From Bacteroidota bacterium (GTDB taxonomy: Bacteria > Bacteroidota > Bacteroidia > Chitinophagales > Saprospiraceae), in NCBI GenBank assembly GCA_963169325.1, contig CAUJEY010000004.1, forward strand, positions 1 to 58,175: a stretch of 58,175 nucleotides of DNA. Reading direction: 5' to 3'. Below, in pieces: positions 17,432 through 26,167 of the stretch. Position 1 is the stretch's first letter. The number at the start of each line of letters is the position of its first letter. Below the pieces are notes generated by a model that made no database searches, was not told the origin of the DNA, and saw only the letters and a program-made list of their open reading frames with translations. The position numbers were made by a program, and so were the translations under genes.

Positions 17432-18460
17432 ATGGCTTTATTCCGCAGTAAAATTCCGGCAGAGTGGTGGGTCAGGGTGGTGTTTCACCTCCTGTTCTGG
17501 ACCTATATGCTGGGTTTGCCGTTCCTGACCTGGGGCAGCACGGAGGAAGGGCGCCGGGTGTTGATCCAGCTGTTCCCCATGATGCTCACCAATATTCCTC
17601 TGTTTTTTCTAAACACGGCCTGGCTCGCGCCCCGTTTGTTGCGCAAACATGGTATCGGGCCTTACCTGCTGTCGATTCTTGCCCTGGCAATCCTATTTAT
17701 TTTCATCCAGGTAGCCATGAAAAGCTGGCTGTTACATTGCACCTTTATCAAGGAATTAAAAGATCCGTTGCGGGTAATTTTTCACGTGCTTTTTGTGACG
17801 GCCGTCAGCACCGGTTATGCAATGACCATCTACCTGTTCAAGCAAGAAAAAGCCCGCGAACAGGAACATGGCGAACGCCTGCAATCGGAATTGTCGTTCC
17901 TGCGCTCGCAGATCAGCCCACATTTCATTTTCAATATCCTCAACAGTATCGTTTACCTCATTCGCTCGCGCTCGGACCTGGCCGAACCGGTCACCATCAA
18001 GTTGTCCGACCTGATGCGATACATGTTGTATGAATCGGCCGACACCCAGATACCACTGGAAAAAGAACTGGACTACCTGAAAAACTATGTGGATTTGCAA
18101 AAAATCCGCTTCGAAGAAGACGTCGATATCCGCCTGAATATCGAAAGCCGCGCCGGGGCGCAAATCATCGAGCCCTTGCTGATGATCCCTTTTGTGGAAA
18201 ATGCGTTCAAACACGGCGTAGGCCTGATCGACAAGCCGCTAATCGAAATCTCCGTCAAATTTGACGAACAGGAGTTGTTTTTCAGCGTACGCAACAAAGT
18301 AGCCACCGGAGGGGCGGAAGTGAAAGACAACAGTTCAGGTATCGGTCTGCGCAACGTGATCCGGCGCCTGGAACTGCTCTATCCGGATACGCACCGCCTG
18401 GAAGTGAAACAAGAAGACGACTGGTTTCTGGTAAACCTGAACCTGAAATTCCACCGATGA
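17432..18460 (+). CDS. LytS-type sensor histidine kinase
   Basis: A 342-residue inner-membrane kinase. Residues 10-135 hold four hydrophobic segments; there is no periplasmic sensor of note. The His_kinase domain begins with LRSQISPHFIFNILNSI, giving phospho-acceptor H164, and the ATP-binding N-box is PFVENAFKHGVG near 255, with a later GIGLRNV G-box. It overlaps the response regulator gene by four bases (ATGA), so the two are translationally coupled and form one two-component system. The signal is unknown; orphan pairs of this type are abundant in Bacteroidota. Confidence 0.93.
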   Translation: MALFRSKIPAEWWVRVVFHLLFWTYMLGLPFLTWGSTEEGRRVLIQLFPMMLTNIPLFFLNTAWLAPRLLRKHGIGPYLLSILALAILFIFIQVAMKSWLLHCTFIKELKDPLRVIFHVLFVTAVSTGYAMTIYLFKQEKAREQEHGERLQSELSFLRSQISPHFIFNILNSIVYLIRSRSDLAEPVTIKLSDLMRYMLYESADTQIPLEKELDYLKNYVDLQKIRFEEDVDIRLNIESRAGAQIIEPLLMIPFVENAFKHGVGLIDKPLIEISVKFDEQELFFSVRNKVATGGAEVKDNSSGIGLRNVIRRLELLYPDTHRLEVKQEDDWFLVNLNLKFHR

Positions 18461-19197
18461 AACTGCGCTGCCTTGCCGTCGACGACGAAAGTCTTGCCCG
18501 CCGGATGCTGGAAGACAACATCCGGCAGATACCGTTTCTGGAATTGGTGCGCAGTTGTAAAAACGCCTTCGAGGCCATGCAGGCACTCCAGGAAACCCCC
18601 ATCGACCTCATGTTTCTCGATATCCAGATGCCGGGTATGCTGGGCACCCAATTCCTGCAAAGCTTGCCGGAAAAACCGATGGTCATCTTCGTGACCGCCT
18701 ACCCGAACTACGCCGTGGAAAGTTACGACCTCGATGTGATCGATTATCTGATGAAACCCGTCAGCCTCGAGCGGTTCACTAAAGCCGCATACAAGGCTCT
18801 GGATGCGCAGCGCAAAAAAGAAGCCCTGGCATCCCCCAAAGCCGCACCGGTCGCAATGCCCGCCGAAGCGGAAAGTCCGGATTTTTTCTTCGTCAATGTC
18901 GAATATTCATTGGTCAAAATCTCCGTACGCGACATCACCCACATAGAAGGGATGAAGGACTACGTGAAGATTTACCTGCAAACGGCAAAGAAACCCGTGC
19001 TGACCAAGTCGACCCTGAAAGCGATGGAGGAAAAACTGCCGGCACAGGGCTTTTTCCGCGTACACAAATCCTTTATTATCCGGCTGGACAAAATTGAATC
19101 GCTTCGCAACAAAGAAATCCGGATCGGCGAACACGAGATTCCAGTGGGCGAAGCGAATTGGGAGGAGCTGCTGCTGTTATTAAATTATACGCGGTAG
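18457..19197 (+). CDS. LytTR-family response regulator
   Basis: A 246-residue regulator. The receiver domain has the acidic pocket D9/D10, phospho-acceptor D55 (LMFLDIQMPG), T80 and K100. The LytTR DNA-binding domain covers about 140-240 (VNVEYSLVKISVRDITHIEG...FFRVHKSFIIRLDKIESL). It is partnered with the overlapping kinase. The convergent sulfur operon ends six bases beyond its stop, with no visible terminator between. Confidence 0.94.
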   Translation: MKLRCLAVDDESLARRMLEDNIRQIPFLELVRSCKNAFEAMQALQETPIDLMFLDIQMPGMLGTQFLQSLPEKPMVIFVTAYPNYAVESYDLDVIDYLMKPVSLERFTKAAYKALDAQRKKEALASPKAAPVAMPAEAESPDFFFVNVEYSLVKISVRDITHIEGMKDYVKIYLQTAKKPVLTKSTLKAMEEKLPAQGFFRVHKSFIIRLDKIESLRNKEIRIGEHEIPVGEANWEELLLLLNYTR

Positions 19198-19203
19198 GGA
19201 GGC

Positions 19204-19737
19204 TTAATGCGGCAGCTTATCCCGAAAATACCCATACACCCAGGTTCCGGCAATCGCGCTGATCAGCGTGACGAAGATAACCGTGGCGCCGGTGCCGATT
19301 TGAGCGAAAAGGGGCCCAGGGCAAGCGCCCGTCATAGCCCAACCCAAGCCGAAGATCAGGCCGCCGTATATCTGGCCTTTATTGAACTTTTTCGGATGAA
19401 AAGTGATGGGCTCGCCGTAGATACTTTTTGCCTTGAATTTTTTAATCAGAAAAACCGACAACGCGCCGACCATGACCGCTGTGCCGATAACGCCGTACAT
19501 GTGAAAGGATTCCAGCCGGAACATTTCCTGAATACGAAACCAGGATACGATCTCTGCCTTCACGAAGGTGATGCCAAAAAAGATCCCGACGAGCGCGTAT
19601 TTAAGGTTGTGCCACCAGGGGTGCGACAATTGCGACTCGTTCACGCACATCGTGTCGAGGGAACGCACTTCGAAGTCGGTCTCTGGGTTAAGTACCGCTT
19701 CTTGTTCTGCGGTTTGAAAGGACTGTATATTAGCCAT
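19204..19737 (-). CDS. YeeE/YedE-type (DUF6691) sulfur transporter subunit
   Basis: A 177-residue membrane protein from the ATG at 19737; a TTG at 19749 would add four residues. It has about four membrane segments and the family motif TGACPGP (136-142, C139) within FGLGWAMTGACPGPLF. YeeE/YedE proteins pass thiosulfate or related sulfur species through a pore lined by cysteines. The split into two half-size genes, this one and the one 13 bases upstream, is usual in Bacteroidota next to persulfide-dioxygenase genes. A soluble N-terminal tail of about 40 residues precedes the first membrane segment. Confidence 0.88.
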   Translation of the reverse strand: MANIQSFQTAEQEAVLNPETDFEVRSLDTMCVNESQLSHPWWHNLKYALVGIFFGITFVKAEIVSWFRIQEMFRLESFHMYGVIGTAVMVGALSVFLIKKFKAKSIYGEPITFHPKKFNKGQIYGGLIFGLGWAMTGACPGPLFAQIGTGATVIFVTLISAIAGTWVYGYFRDKLPH

Positions 19738-19750
19738 TGTTTTTTTCAAT

Positions 19751-20311
19751 TTAAAGTGCCAGAATATAGGGCAGAATAAGATTGGCCATCAGAAAACCGC
19801 CGGCCATGAAAGAAATCGTTGCGATCAGCGAAGGTACCTGGAGGTCGGATAAGCCCATGATCGCGTGACCGGAAGTACATCCGCCGGCGTAACGGGTACC
19901 GAACCCGACCAAAAATCCGCCGCCGACCATCATGATCAGTCCGCGCCACGTCAGCAGGCTGTCCCAACTGAACAAGTCTGCCGGTACCAGACCATCGATC
20001 CGGGTGATGCCGTTGGCAGCGAGGTCGCCCGCCAATTCAGGGTGAATTTGTACCGGATCAGGGTTTTGTAACAGCACCGTAGCGATCACGGCCCCGACGA
20101 TGATACCCGCAGAAAAAAACAAATTCCAGGCTTCTTTTTTCCAATCGTACTGAAAAAATTTGACGTTGGCGGGCAGGCAAGCTGCGCAGATATGGCGCAG
20201 ATTGGCCGATATACCAAAATGTTTATTACCCAAAAACAGTAGCGCCGGCACGGTCAGACCGATGATGATGCCGGCCGTCCACCAGGGCCAAGGTTGTGTG
20301 AGAAATTCCAT
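19751..20311 (-). CDS. YeeE/YedE-type sulfur transporter subunit
   Basis: A 186-residue membrane protein with about five membrane segments. The signature GGCTSGH (143-149, C145) lies in TRYAGGCTSGHAIMG, and C42 and C45 lie in HICAACLP, giving the cysteine set expected to relay thiosulfate-type substrates. It is followed after 13 bases by the second half-transporter. A five-copy heptamer repeat sits 9 bases before its start codon, in the leader. Confidence 0.9.
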   Translation of the reverse strand: MEFLTQPWPWWTAGIIIGLTVPALLFLGNKHFGISANLRHICAACLPANVKFFQYDWKKEAWNLFFSAGIIVGAVIATVLLQNPDPVQIHPELAGDLAANGITRIDGLVPADLFSWDSLLTWRGLIMMVGGGFLVGFGTRYAGGCTSGHAIMGLSDLQVPSLIATISFMAGGFLMANLILPYILAL

Positions 20312-20318
20312 TTACTAG

Positions 20319-20359
<41 letters not shown>

Positions 20360-20424
20360 GTAAACCTATATTATACTTACGGCATGTTATCTATCAATGA
20401 ATTATGATAAAAATCAAAACTCCT

Positions 20425-21822
20425 TTAATACGTATAATTCAGTACCACATTATAAAGCCCCATGTTTACTTTATTGATGATATATTTATCATTTCCATAA
20501 ACGTCGCCCAGGCGGCCTTTATACACATAGAGCAGTTGGGCACGCAGGCCTTTCAATGCGCCGCCAAAGGTATAACGTACATCAAGATTGATCTGGTCGT
20601 AAGCCGGGAAGCCATATTTATTCAGCAATACGTCTTTAATATCCGGCAGATAAAAACGACCGTAAGCGGCTTCAAAACGCCATTTATTGCCGGCCGGCTG
20701 CCAGATTACTCTCCCGGAGACGGCGTTTACGTCGCCGCTGCCTTCGATACGTTCCCGCGTTATAAAGGTGTAAAAAGGCTCTCGTCCCCATTCCCGCGGA
20801 TTCAGAAAGCGTCCGTCCGCAGTCGTCCTGGTCCAGGCAGCCAGGGCTTGCCAGCCGTTGTGCTGCCAGCCCGCCTGCGTACTGATCACATTCGCACTGG
20901 CCCCTTTCGGGAAATACGTTCTGGTCTGGTCTTCATGCCCCCCGGCAGACAGGGCGTTCTGGTGTGTCCATTGCAGACCGAGCAGGATTTTATGGCCGTT
21001 TCGGAGCGGGTGCGCATAATCAGTCTGAATCAGCGCCGTGTTGAATATATTTTCCACGTATTGATTCCAGAGTTGTACCCGCATTCGCGGGCCGAATTGC
21101 CGGGTTATGCCCAACAAACCGACTCCTTTGCTTTGCAGGTTTTCCGGATAACCGCTCGAGGTGCCGTCGGGATTCAACCCCTTCGGGTAAATCCCGATGG
21201 AATGCCCAACGGAATACCATTTCACGGTACTGCGCGGAGAGATGCTCCAAAGCCAACCGCCTTCGATTTTCGTATGTTTCCACTCGTTGATTTCGGTCCA
21301 TAAACCCGACACCATCGTAGGCCGCATGCGACCGTCCTGCGGATTGATAAAAGGAGTTTGTACCGCCTGCTGCCCGAGGGTGATCTGTGATTTTTTCCAC
21401 TCATAGCGCAACCAAAGATCCTCCAGGCGGTCGAGATTGGTCCGGTTACCCGGGTCCGTAATATCGAACAATCCCACTTCATACCGGTTGGAGGCTTTGG
21501 TGGCGGAATCGCGTTTTTCGAGATCGGACGAAGCGAGGTTATATTGAAATATCCCGCCCAGCCCGAACCGGAATCCGTGAAAAGCCGCCGTCTGGTAGTT
21601 CATGCCCCCGCCGGCAGCCAGGGCGTAATAATCCTGTAGTTGCCGGGTGTTGTCGGTGGCCATGAAATACGACCGGAAGTTGCCATGAAAACGACCTTTT
21701 TGAAATGCCTCGCGTACACTTCCCGCTACCGGCCGGGCCGTATCCGATACCATTGTACCGGCCTGGGCCGATATTCCGGCGTTAATGGACAGAAATATGA
21801 TCGTGAGGAGGATGTATCGCAT
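20425..21822 (-). CDS. OprD-like outer-membrane porin
   Basis: A 465-residue protein started at the ATG at 21822, which opens a signal peptide (MRYILLTIIFLSINAGISAQ). The mature part starts with a segment typical of OprD-like channels (REAFQKGRFHGNFRSYFMATDN) and continues as alternating beta strands (FGLGGIFQYNL, LWLRYEWKKSQITLGQQ) to a barrel-closing aromatic end, NVVLNYTY. It probably lets small anions or sulfur compounds cross the outer membrane for the transporters and dioxygenase around it. Two small hairpins separate it from the dioxygenase gene upstream. Confidence 0.8.
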   Translation of the reverse strand: MRYILLTIIFLSINAGISAQAGTMVSDTARPVAGSVREAFQKGRFHGNFRSYFMATDNTRQLQDYYALAAGGGMNYQTAAFHGFRFGLGGIFQYNLASSDLEKRDSATKASNRYEVGLFDITDPGNRTNLDRLEDLWLRYEWKKSQITLGQQAVQTPFINPQDGRMRPTMVSGLWTEINEWKHTKIEGGWLWSISPRSTVKWYSVGHSIGIYPKGLNPDGTSSGYPENLQSKGVGLLGITRQFGPRMRVQLWNQYVENIFNTALIQTDYAHPLRNGHKILLGLQWTHQNALSAGGHEDQTRTYFPKGASANVISTQAGWQHNGWQALAAWTRTTADGRFLNPREWGREPFYTFITRERIEGSGDVNAVSGRVIWQPAGNKWRFEAAYGRFYLPDIKDVLLNKYGFPAYDQINLDVRYTFGGALKGLRAQLLYVYKGRLGDVYGNDKYIINKVNMGLYNVVLNYTY

Positions 21823-21840
21823 AGGTTGTTTTCTGTTATT

Positions 21841-21867
21841 CCCCGGGTGACTCGAAGTCACCCGGGG
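21841..21867. terminator. Perfect 12-bp hairpin between dioxygenase and porin genes
   Basis: CCCCGGGTGACT and AGTCACCCGGGG flank the loop CGA. There is no T-run, so it may attenuate transcription or protect a processed 3' end rather than terminate fully. Confidence 0.6.
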
Positions 21868-21890
21868 AATGGTTGCGCCAGTCATTTTTA

Positions 21891-21909
21891 TGCCGACTAA
21901 CAGTCGGCA
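21891..21909. terminator. 8-bp hairpin directly after the dioxygenase stop codon
   Basis: TGCCGACT and AGTCGGCA flank the loop AAC, immediately downstream of the stop codon at 21910-21912 of the minus-strand gene. With the larger hairpin 24 bases on, it probably sets relative expression of dioxygenase and porin. Confidence 0.5.
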
Positions 21910-23328
21910 TTACAACAAGGTGCTTGGGCAAACGTAGTCGGTGATTTTAAACATTTCCGTTTCCTTCAGCGCTTTGAAACCGCCTTGCACCTCTACCAGG
22001 TTTTCATACCCGCGGGCGCGCAGAATACTGGTAAAAATCATGGAGCGGTATCCGCCGGCACAATGGATATAGGTCGTTTTGTCTTTCGGCATCTGAAGCA
22101 TCGACTCGTTGACGAAGTCCAGAGGCGCATTTTCGGCCACTTCGAGGTGCTCGCTGTCGTACTCGCTTTTTTTGCGCACGTCGAATACCGGCGCATCGGG
22201 CGTTTTGGCGAGCCGGGCGGCCAGTTCTTCCGGGGAGATACTTTCAATCCGGTCGAGCTCCAGGCCGGCTTTTTCCCAGGCTTCCATGCCGCCGTCGAGG
22301 TATCCGAGGCAATAATCGTAGCCGACACGAGCCAGGCGGGTAACCACTTCTTCTTCGCGGCCGGACTCGGTGATGATCAGGAGTTCCTGTTTCACATCCG
22401 GGATGAGCGCGCCCACCCAGGGAGCAAAGGAGCCGTCGATGCCGATGTTGATGGCGTTGGGCACAAAACCTTTGGCAAACACCTGCGGATCGCGAGTATC
22501 GAGGATCAACGCGCCGGTTTCGTTAGCGGCGGCCTCGAAGGCGCGGGGCGACAGCGGTTGTGTGCCGCGTTTCATGACGTCGTCGATACTATCGTAGCCT
22601 TGTTTGTTCAGGGCGACATTGAGCGGGAAGTAGGCCGGCGGAGGCATTAGGCCTGTCGTTACTTCTTTCACAAACTCTGCCTTCGTCATATCGGCGCGCA
22701 AGGCGTAGTTAGTCGCTTTCTGGTGGCCGAGGGTATCGAAGGTTTCTTTAGACATATTTTTGCCGCAGGCAGAACCGGCGCCGTGTGCCGGGTACACAAT
22801 TACGTCATCGGACAGGGTCATTACCTTATTGCGCAGCGAATCGAATAGGGTTTCGGCGAGTTGTTCCTGCGTCATGTGTGCGGCTTTTTGAGCCAGGTCG
22901 GGCCGGCCCACGTCGCCGATAAAGAGCGTATCGCCCGAAAAGAGCGCTGTTTCTTTGCCGTTTTCATCCAGCAGCAGGTAGCAGGTGCTTTCCATCGTAT
23001 GGCCCGGCGTATGCAGCACCCGGAAGCGTATTTTACCCACCTTGAATTCTTCGCCGTCTTTGGCGATATGGGCGTCGAACGTCGGATTGGCGTTGGGCCC
23101 GTACACGATGGCAGCCCCGGTTTTTTTACTCAGGTCGATATGGCCACTCACAAAATCAGCATGAAAGTGCGTTTCAAACACATATTTAATGGTCGCGCCG
23201 TCTTTTTCGGCTTTCTCTAAGTAGGACGTTACTTCGCGCAGCGGATCAATGACCACTGCTTCGCCTTCGCTTTCGATGTAGTAGGCGCCCTGCGCCAGAC
23301 AACCGGTATAAATTTGCTCAATTTTCAT
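21910..23328 (-). CDS. Persulfide dioxygenase-like metallo-hydrolase fused to two rhodanese domains
   Basis: A 472-residue cytoplasmic enzyme. Residues 1-240 are an ETHE1/CstB-type metallo-beta-lactamase domain with THFHADFVSGH (H54, H56, D58), H110 in HTPGH and D133 in SGDTLF. The position that is His in two-metal hydrolases is F59, as expected for the mononuclear-iron persulfide dioxygenases. The first rhodanese domain (about 255-365) lacks the active Cys (TESGREEE). The second has C423 in HCAGGYRS. Such fusions oxidise glutathione or low-molecular-weight persulfide and handle the resulting sulfite or thiosulfate. The promoter has a Crp/Fnr-type operator. Confidence 0.92.
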   Translation of the reverse strand: MKIEQIYTGCLAQGAYYIESEGEAVVIDPLREVTSYLEKAEKDGATIKYVFETHFHADFVSGHIDLSKKTGAAIVYGPNANPTFDAHIAKDGEEFKVGKIRFRVLHTPGHTMESTCYLLLDENGKETALFSGDTLFIGDVGRPDLAQKAAHMTQEQLAETLFDSLRNKVMTLSDDVIVYPAHGAGSACGKNMSKETFDTLGHQKATNYALRADMTKAEFVKEVTTGLMPPPAYFPLNVALNKQGYDSIDDVMKRGTQPLSPRAFEAAANETGALILDTRDPQVFAKGFVPNAINIGIDGSFAPWVGALIPDVKQELLIITESGREEEVVTRLARVGYDYCLGYLDGGMEAWEKAGLELDRIESISPEELAARLAKTPDAPVFDVRKKSEYDSEHLEVAENAPLDFVNESMLQMPKDKTTYIHCAGGYRSMIFTSILRARGYENLVEVQGGFKALKETEMFKITDYVCPSTLL

Positions 23329-23368
23329 GACTGGATAGCCTTTTTTGTTTTTGTTTAATTTGATGATA

Positions 23369-23376
23369 CAAAGTTA
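23369..23376 (-). promoter_or_regulatory. -7 element of the dioxygenase promoter
   Basis: On the minus strand TAACTTTG fits TAnnTTTG, about 41 bases before the start codon. The operator at 23400-23413 is centred 37.5 bases upstream of the final G, so about -42 from the likely transcription start. Confidence 0.65.
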
Positions 23377-23399
23377 CGGACGAATTTAAGGTGAAATCC

Positions 23400-23413
23400 G
23401 TGACACAAATCAC
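23400..23413. promoter_or_regulatory. Crp/Fnr-type operator of the dioxygenase promoter
   Basis: GTGACACAAATCAC has the GTGA-N6-TCAC form of Crp-family sites. The preceding bases (ATCC) are shared with the site at 24327. Its position matches class II activation, with the regulator touching RNA polymerase. Confidence 0.7.
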
Positions 23414-23454
23414 GCCCCCTTTGCACTTCGACTTTTAAATTTTACATATTGGCG

Positions 23455-24252
23455 TTAAAAGACCAACTCCTTAAGCAGGATGTACACGCCCATAACGAGC
23501 ACAAACCAGCCGAATGCCTTTTTAAGTTTGTCGCTGTCTATATAACGGCTGAGGCGGTTGCCGAGAAAAATACCGAAAATAGCCAGTATGGTGACGGTGC
23601 CCAGCAAAATCCAGTCAAGATTGTAATGTGTGAGGTCGCCGAGAAACCCGAACAACGATTTAGCGGCAATGATGAGGAGGGAGGTTCCTACGGCTTGCTT
23701 CATCGGCAGTTTACTAAACAACACCAGGGCCGGAATGATCAAAAAACCGCCACCTGCCCCTACCAAGCCGGTCAGCACGCCGACCACGGCGCCTTCGAGC
23801 AGGATCATGGGGTAGTTGAAGCGCTGTGGCGCGGTCTCATCCACTGCTTTTCCGACTTTCTGATCCCGGATCATCGACACCGATGCAAAGACCATGAGCA
23901 CGGCAAACAGCACCATGATGAGCACGGATTTGGTCAGCACAAAACTCCCGAAAGTACCAATCGGATCGGGGATCAGCGGCACCAGCCAGGCCCGTGTGGC
24001 ATATACTGCGGCAATGGAAGGAATACCGAAAATAACGGCGGTTTTGAGGTTCACCAAATGTTCCCGGTATTTGGGCACGGTGCCTACCAGGCTGGTGGCG
24101 CCCACGATAAACAGGGAATAGGCCGTGGCCAGAATCGGATCGACGCCGAATAAATAAACCAGTACGGGTACTGTCAGAATGCTACCGCCGCCGCCGATGA
24201 GGCCCAGCGATAAACCGATCAATGCAGATGCTAAATAACCAGCGATCACCAT
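23455..24252 (-). CDS. TauE/SafE (TSUP) family sulfite/sulfonate exporter
   Basis: A 265-residue inner-membrane protein with about eight membrane segments. The two inverted family motifs are visible: GLSLGLIGGGGSILTVPVL near the N-terminus and GVLTGLVGAGGGFLIIPAL around 160. TSUP proteins export sulfite, sulfoacetate or related anions; beside a persulfide dioxygenase, sulfite export is the likely role. It lies between the regulator and the dioxygenase and has its own promoter and operator. Confidence 0.93.
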   Translation of the reverse strand: MVIAGYLASALIGLSLGLIGGGGSILTVPVLVYLFGVDPILATAYSLFIVGATSLVGTVPKYREHLVNLKTAVIFGIPSIAAVYATRAWLVPLIPDPIGTFGSFVLTKSVLIMVLFAVLMVFASVSMIRDQKVGKAVDETAPQRFNYPMILLEGAVVGVLTGLVGAGGGFLIIPALVLFSKLPMKQAVGTSLLIIAAKSLFGFLGDLTHYNLDWILLGTVTILAIFGIFLGNRLSRYIDSDKLKKAFGWFVLVMGVYILLKELVF

Positions 24253-24295
24253 GGAATAAAAATTGTCTGTTGTAGCGTTTTTATGTAATACGCTG

Positions 24296-24303
24296 CAAAG
24301 GTG
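24296..24303 (-). promoter_or_regulatory. Probable -7 element of the TauE/SafE gene
   Basis: The minus strand reads CACCTTTG, one base off TAnnTTTG (C for the first T). It is supported by the operator centred exactly 37.5 bases upstream of its last G, as at the dioxygenase promoter. Confidence 0.5.
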
Positions 24304-24326
24304 AGGCGGGCAGCAGGCAGGAATCC

Positions 24327-24340
24327 GTGATATTTATCAC
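24327..24340. promoter_or_regulatory. Crp/Fnr-type operator of the TauE/SafE promoter
   Basis: GTGATATTTATCAC, a palindrome GTGATA-TT-TATCAC, lies in the gap between the exporter and the regulator gene. Together with the site at 23400 it defines ATCCGTGA-N6-TCAC as the likely recognition sequence. Confidence 0.75.
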
Positions 24341-24367
24341 AGCTGGGATTTATTATTTCATAAAGTC

Positions 24368-24997
24368 TTACATGTTAAGGATTTCAATGCCGTTTTTCAG
24401 CAGGCGTACCTTTCCGTCTTCCGACAGTTTTTTCATCAAACGGGAGATTACTTCACGCGAAGAGTTGAGTTCCTGGGCTATTTCGGTGTTGGTGATTTGA
24501 AGCACGTTGGTACCCAGCGTATCGCGGTGCCGGCGGAGGTAAAACTCCAGGCGCTCGTCCATGTTGTGAAAAGCGATACTGTCGATGGTTTCCAGTAGTT
24601 CAAGGTACCGTTTTCGGTAAGTGCCTACCACAAAATGGTACCAGGTACGGTATTGCCGCATCCAGTTTTCGGTTTGTTCTACCGGTACCACCAGCAAGAC
24701 GGCGTCGGTCACCGCTTTAGCGGTCACGGCGCTGGCATGATGCGAGCGATCGCAGATCAGCGACAAGGCGCAGCCGTCGCCGGGTTCGAGGTGATACATA
24801 AAAAACTCATCGCCCTGGTCGTCTTCGCGATACAGTTTTACCAGGCCGTCCAGCACAATGATCGTGTTCCGGATGTTCTGACCGGTTTGCAGCAAAAGTT
24901 GTCCGGCCTTTGCCTCCACGATGCGGCCTTTTTCCTGCAATTCGCGGCGAAGCGGTTCTTCCAGTTCGGGAAATAAATGGCGATATTTGTCCAGCAT
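24368..24997 (-). CDS. Crp/Fnr-family transcriptional regulator of the sulfur genes
   Basis: A 209-residue regulator. Residues 1-120 form a cyclic-nucleotide-binding-type sensor fold, and a helix-turn-helix covers about 166-191 (ITNTEIAQELNSSREVISRLMKKL region). The recognition helix has SREVISR, the arrangement that reads GTGA half-sites in Crp. Two cysteines in the sensor, C76 and C82 (GDGCALSLIC), could react with sulfide or persulfide, but that is inference. The gene sits immediately upstream of the exporter, and two GTGA-N6-TCAC sites follow, so it is the natural candidate activator of the operon. Confidence 0.9.
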   Translation of the reverse strand: MLDKYRHLFPELEEPLRRELQEKGRIVEAKAGQLLLQTGQNIRNTIIVLDGLVKLYREDDQGDEFFMYHLEPGDGCALSLICDRSHHASAVTAKAVTDAVLLVVPVEQTENWMRQYRTWYHFVVGTYRKRYLELLETIDSIAFHNMDERLEFYLRRHRDTLGTNVLQITNTEIAQELNSSREVISRLMKKLSEDGKVRLLKNGIEILNM

Positions 24998-25026
24998 ATA
25001 ATTTAACGTTTTAACCTGCTCTTTTT

Positions 25027-26148
25027 ATGAAATACCTGCTTCCTGCACTGCTCTTTTTGGCTGCATGCAACCAAAATCAACCTCAAAAACAGGATACCCG
25101 TCCAATTGTTTTTGTGGGAACCTACACCGAAGACCTCGGATTCGTGCAGGGCAAAGCCGCCGGCATCTATACCTGCCGCCTCGATACCGCCACCGGCGCC
25201 CTCCTCATCACCGACACCACTACCGGCATTGCCAATCCGTCGTTCCTGACCGTTTCTCCGGATAAAAAATACCTCTATGCCGTGGCCGAAAACGGCGGAA
25301 AGCCGGAATCTCCCTATGGAAGCGTAGTGGCCTACCGTATTGAAGGGGGCGGCAAACTACTAAAAATCAATGAGATGCCGAGTTATGGTGCGGCGCCGTG
25401 CCACATCTCTACGGATGCGGGCGGAAAGTATGTCCTGATCGCCAATTACGTCACCGGCAATGTAGTCAGTTACGGCCTTAATCCCGACGGCTCTCTCACC
25501 GACTCGCTGAGTTCGGACAAACACCCGGGCAGCTCGCCCTGGGCGCACATGATTATTCCGACCCCCTTTGGCGCCGAACGTATCCTGGCCGTGGACAAGG
25601 GCGATGACCAGGTATTTTTGTATCAGATGAACGCAGGTAAACTGCTCCGCGCCGATAGCCTGCACCTGTCGCCGGGCGCCGGACCGCGGCATTTCGATTT
25701 CCATCCCTCGAACCGCACCCTGGGTTTTGTGATCAATGAAAACAGCAGCAGCATCGCCGCCGTACGCTTCGGGGCTGATGGGCTGAAACCGGCAATACTC
25801 GACAGTTTGAGCACTTTGCCGGCAGGGTTTCAGGGCAATAACACCTGCGCCGATATCCATGTGCATCCCAACGGCCGCTTTGTATACGGCTCCAACCGCG
25901 GACACAACAGCATCGTTATTTTCAGCGTCGATCCCGCCTCCGGCAAACTCGCGCTGGTTGGGCACGAATCCACACAAGGCGCGCTGCCCCGTAATTTTAT
26001 GATCACACCCGACGGCAAACTGCTGCTGGCCGCCAACCAAAATTCGGGTAACGTGGTGGCATTCCGGATTGATCCGGAAACGGGAAAACTAAAACACACC
26101 GGTGTAAGCAGCAACGTGCCCACGCCGGTGTGTTTAAAAATATGGTAA
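25027..26148 (+). CDS. Lactonase-family seven-bladed propeller lipoprotein
   Basis: A 373-residue protein of the 6-phosphogluconolactonase (YbhE-like) family. A lipoprotein signal ends in LAAC (C14), so it is likely anchored in the envelope, where a cytoplasmic sugar-phosphate role is excluded. Propeller repeats are clear: NPSFLTVSPDKKYLYAVAE, ADIHVHPNGRFVYGSNRG, and the end PRNFMITPDGKLLLAANQ. Members with signal peptides have unknown substrates, probably lactones or sugar acids. It is divergent from the Crp-like gene, with only 29 bases between the start codons. Confidence 0.85.
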   Translation: MKYLLPALLFLAACNQNQPQKQDTRPIVFVGTYTEDLGFVQGKAAGIYTCRLDTATGALLITDTTTGIANPSFLTVSPDKKYLYAVAENGGKPESPYGSVVAYRIEGGGKLLKINEMPSYGAAPCHISTDAGGKYVLIANYVTGNVVSYGLNPDGSLTDSLSSDKHPGSSPWAHMIIPTPFGAERILAVDKGDDQVFLYQMNAGKLLRADSLHLSPGAGPRHFDFHPSNRTLGFVINENSSSIAAVRFGADGLKPAILDSLSTLPAGFQGNNTCADIHVHPNGRFVYGSNRGHNSIVIFSVDPASGKLALVGHESTQGALPRNFMITPDGKLLLAANQNSGNVVAFRIDPETGKLKHTGVSSNVPTPVCLKIW

Positions 26149-26167
26149 GGGATGGCTCCCGGATAGA

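Noticed and set aside
20404-20417. Third Crp-type operator in front of the YeeE-type genes
   Set aside because: The half-sites are weaker (ATGA/TCAA) and the spacing to any -7-like element does not match the other two sites, so it is mentioned only as a possibility.
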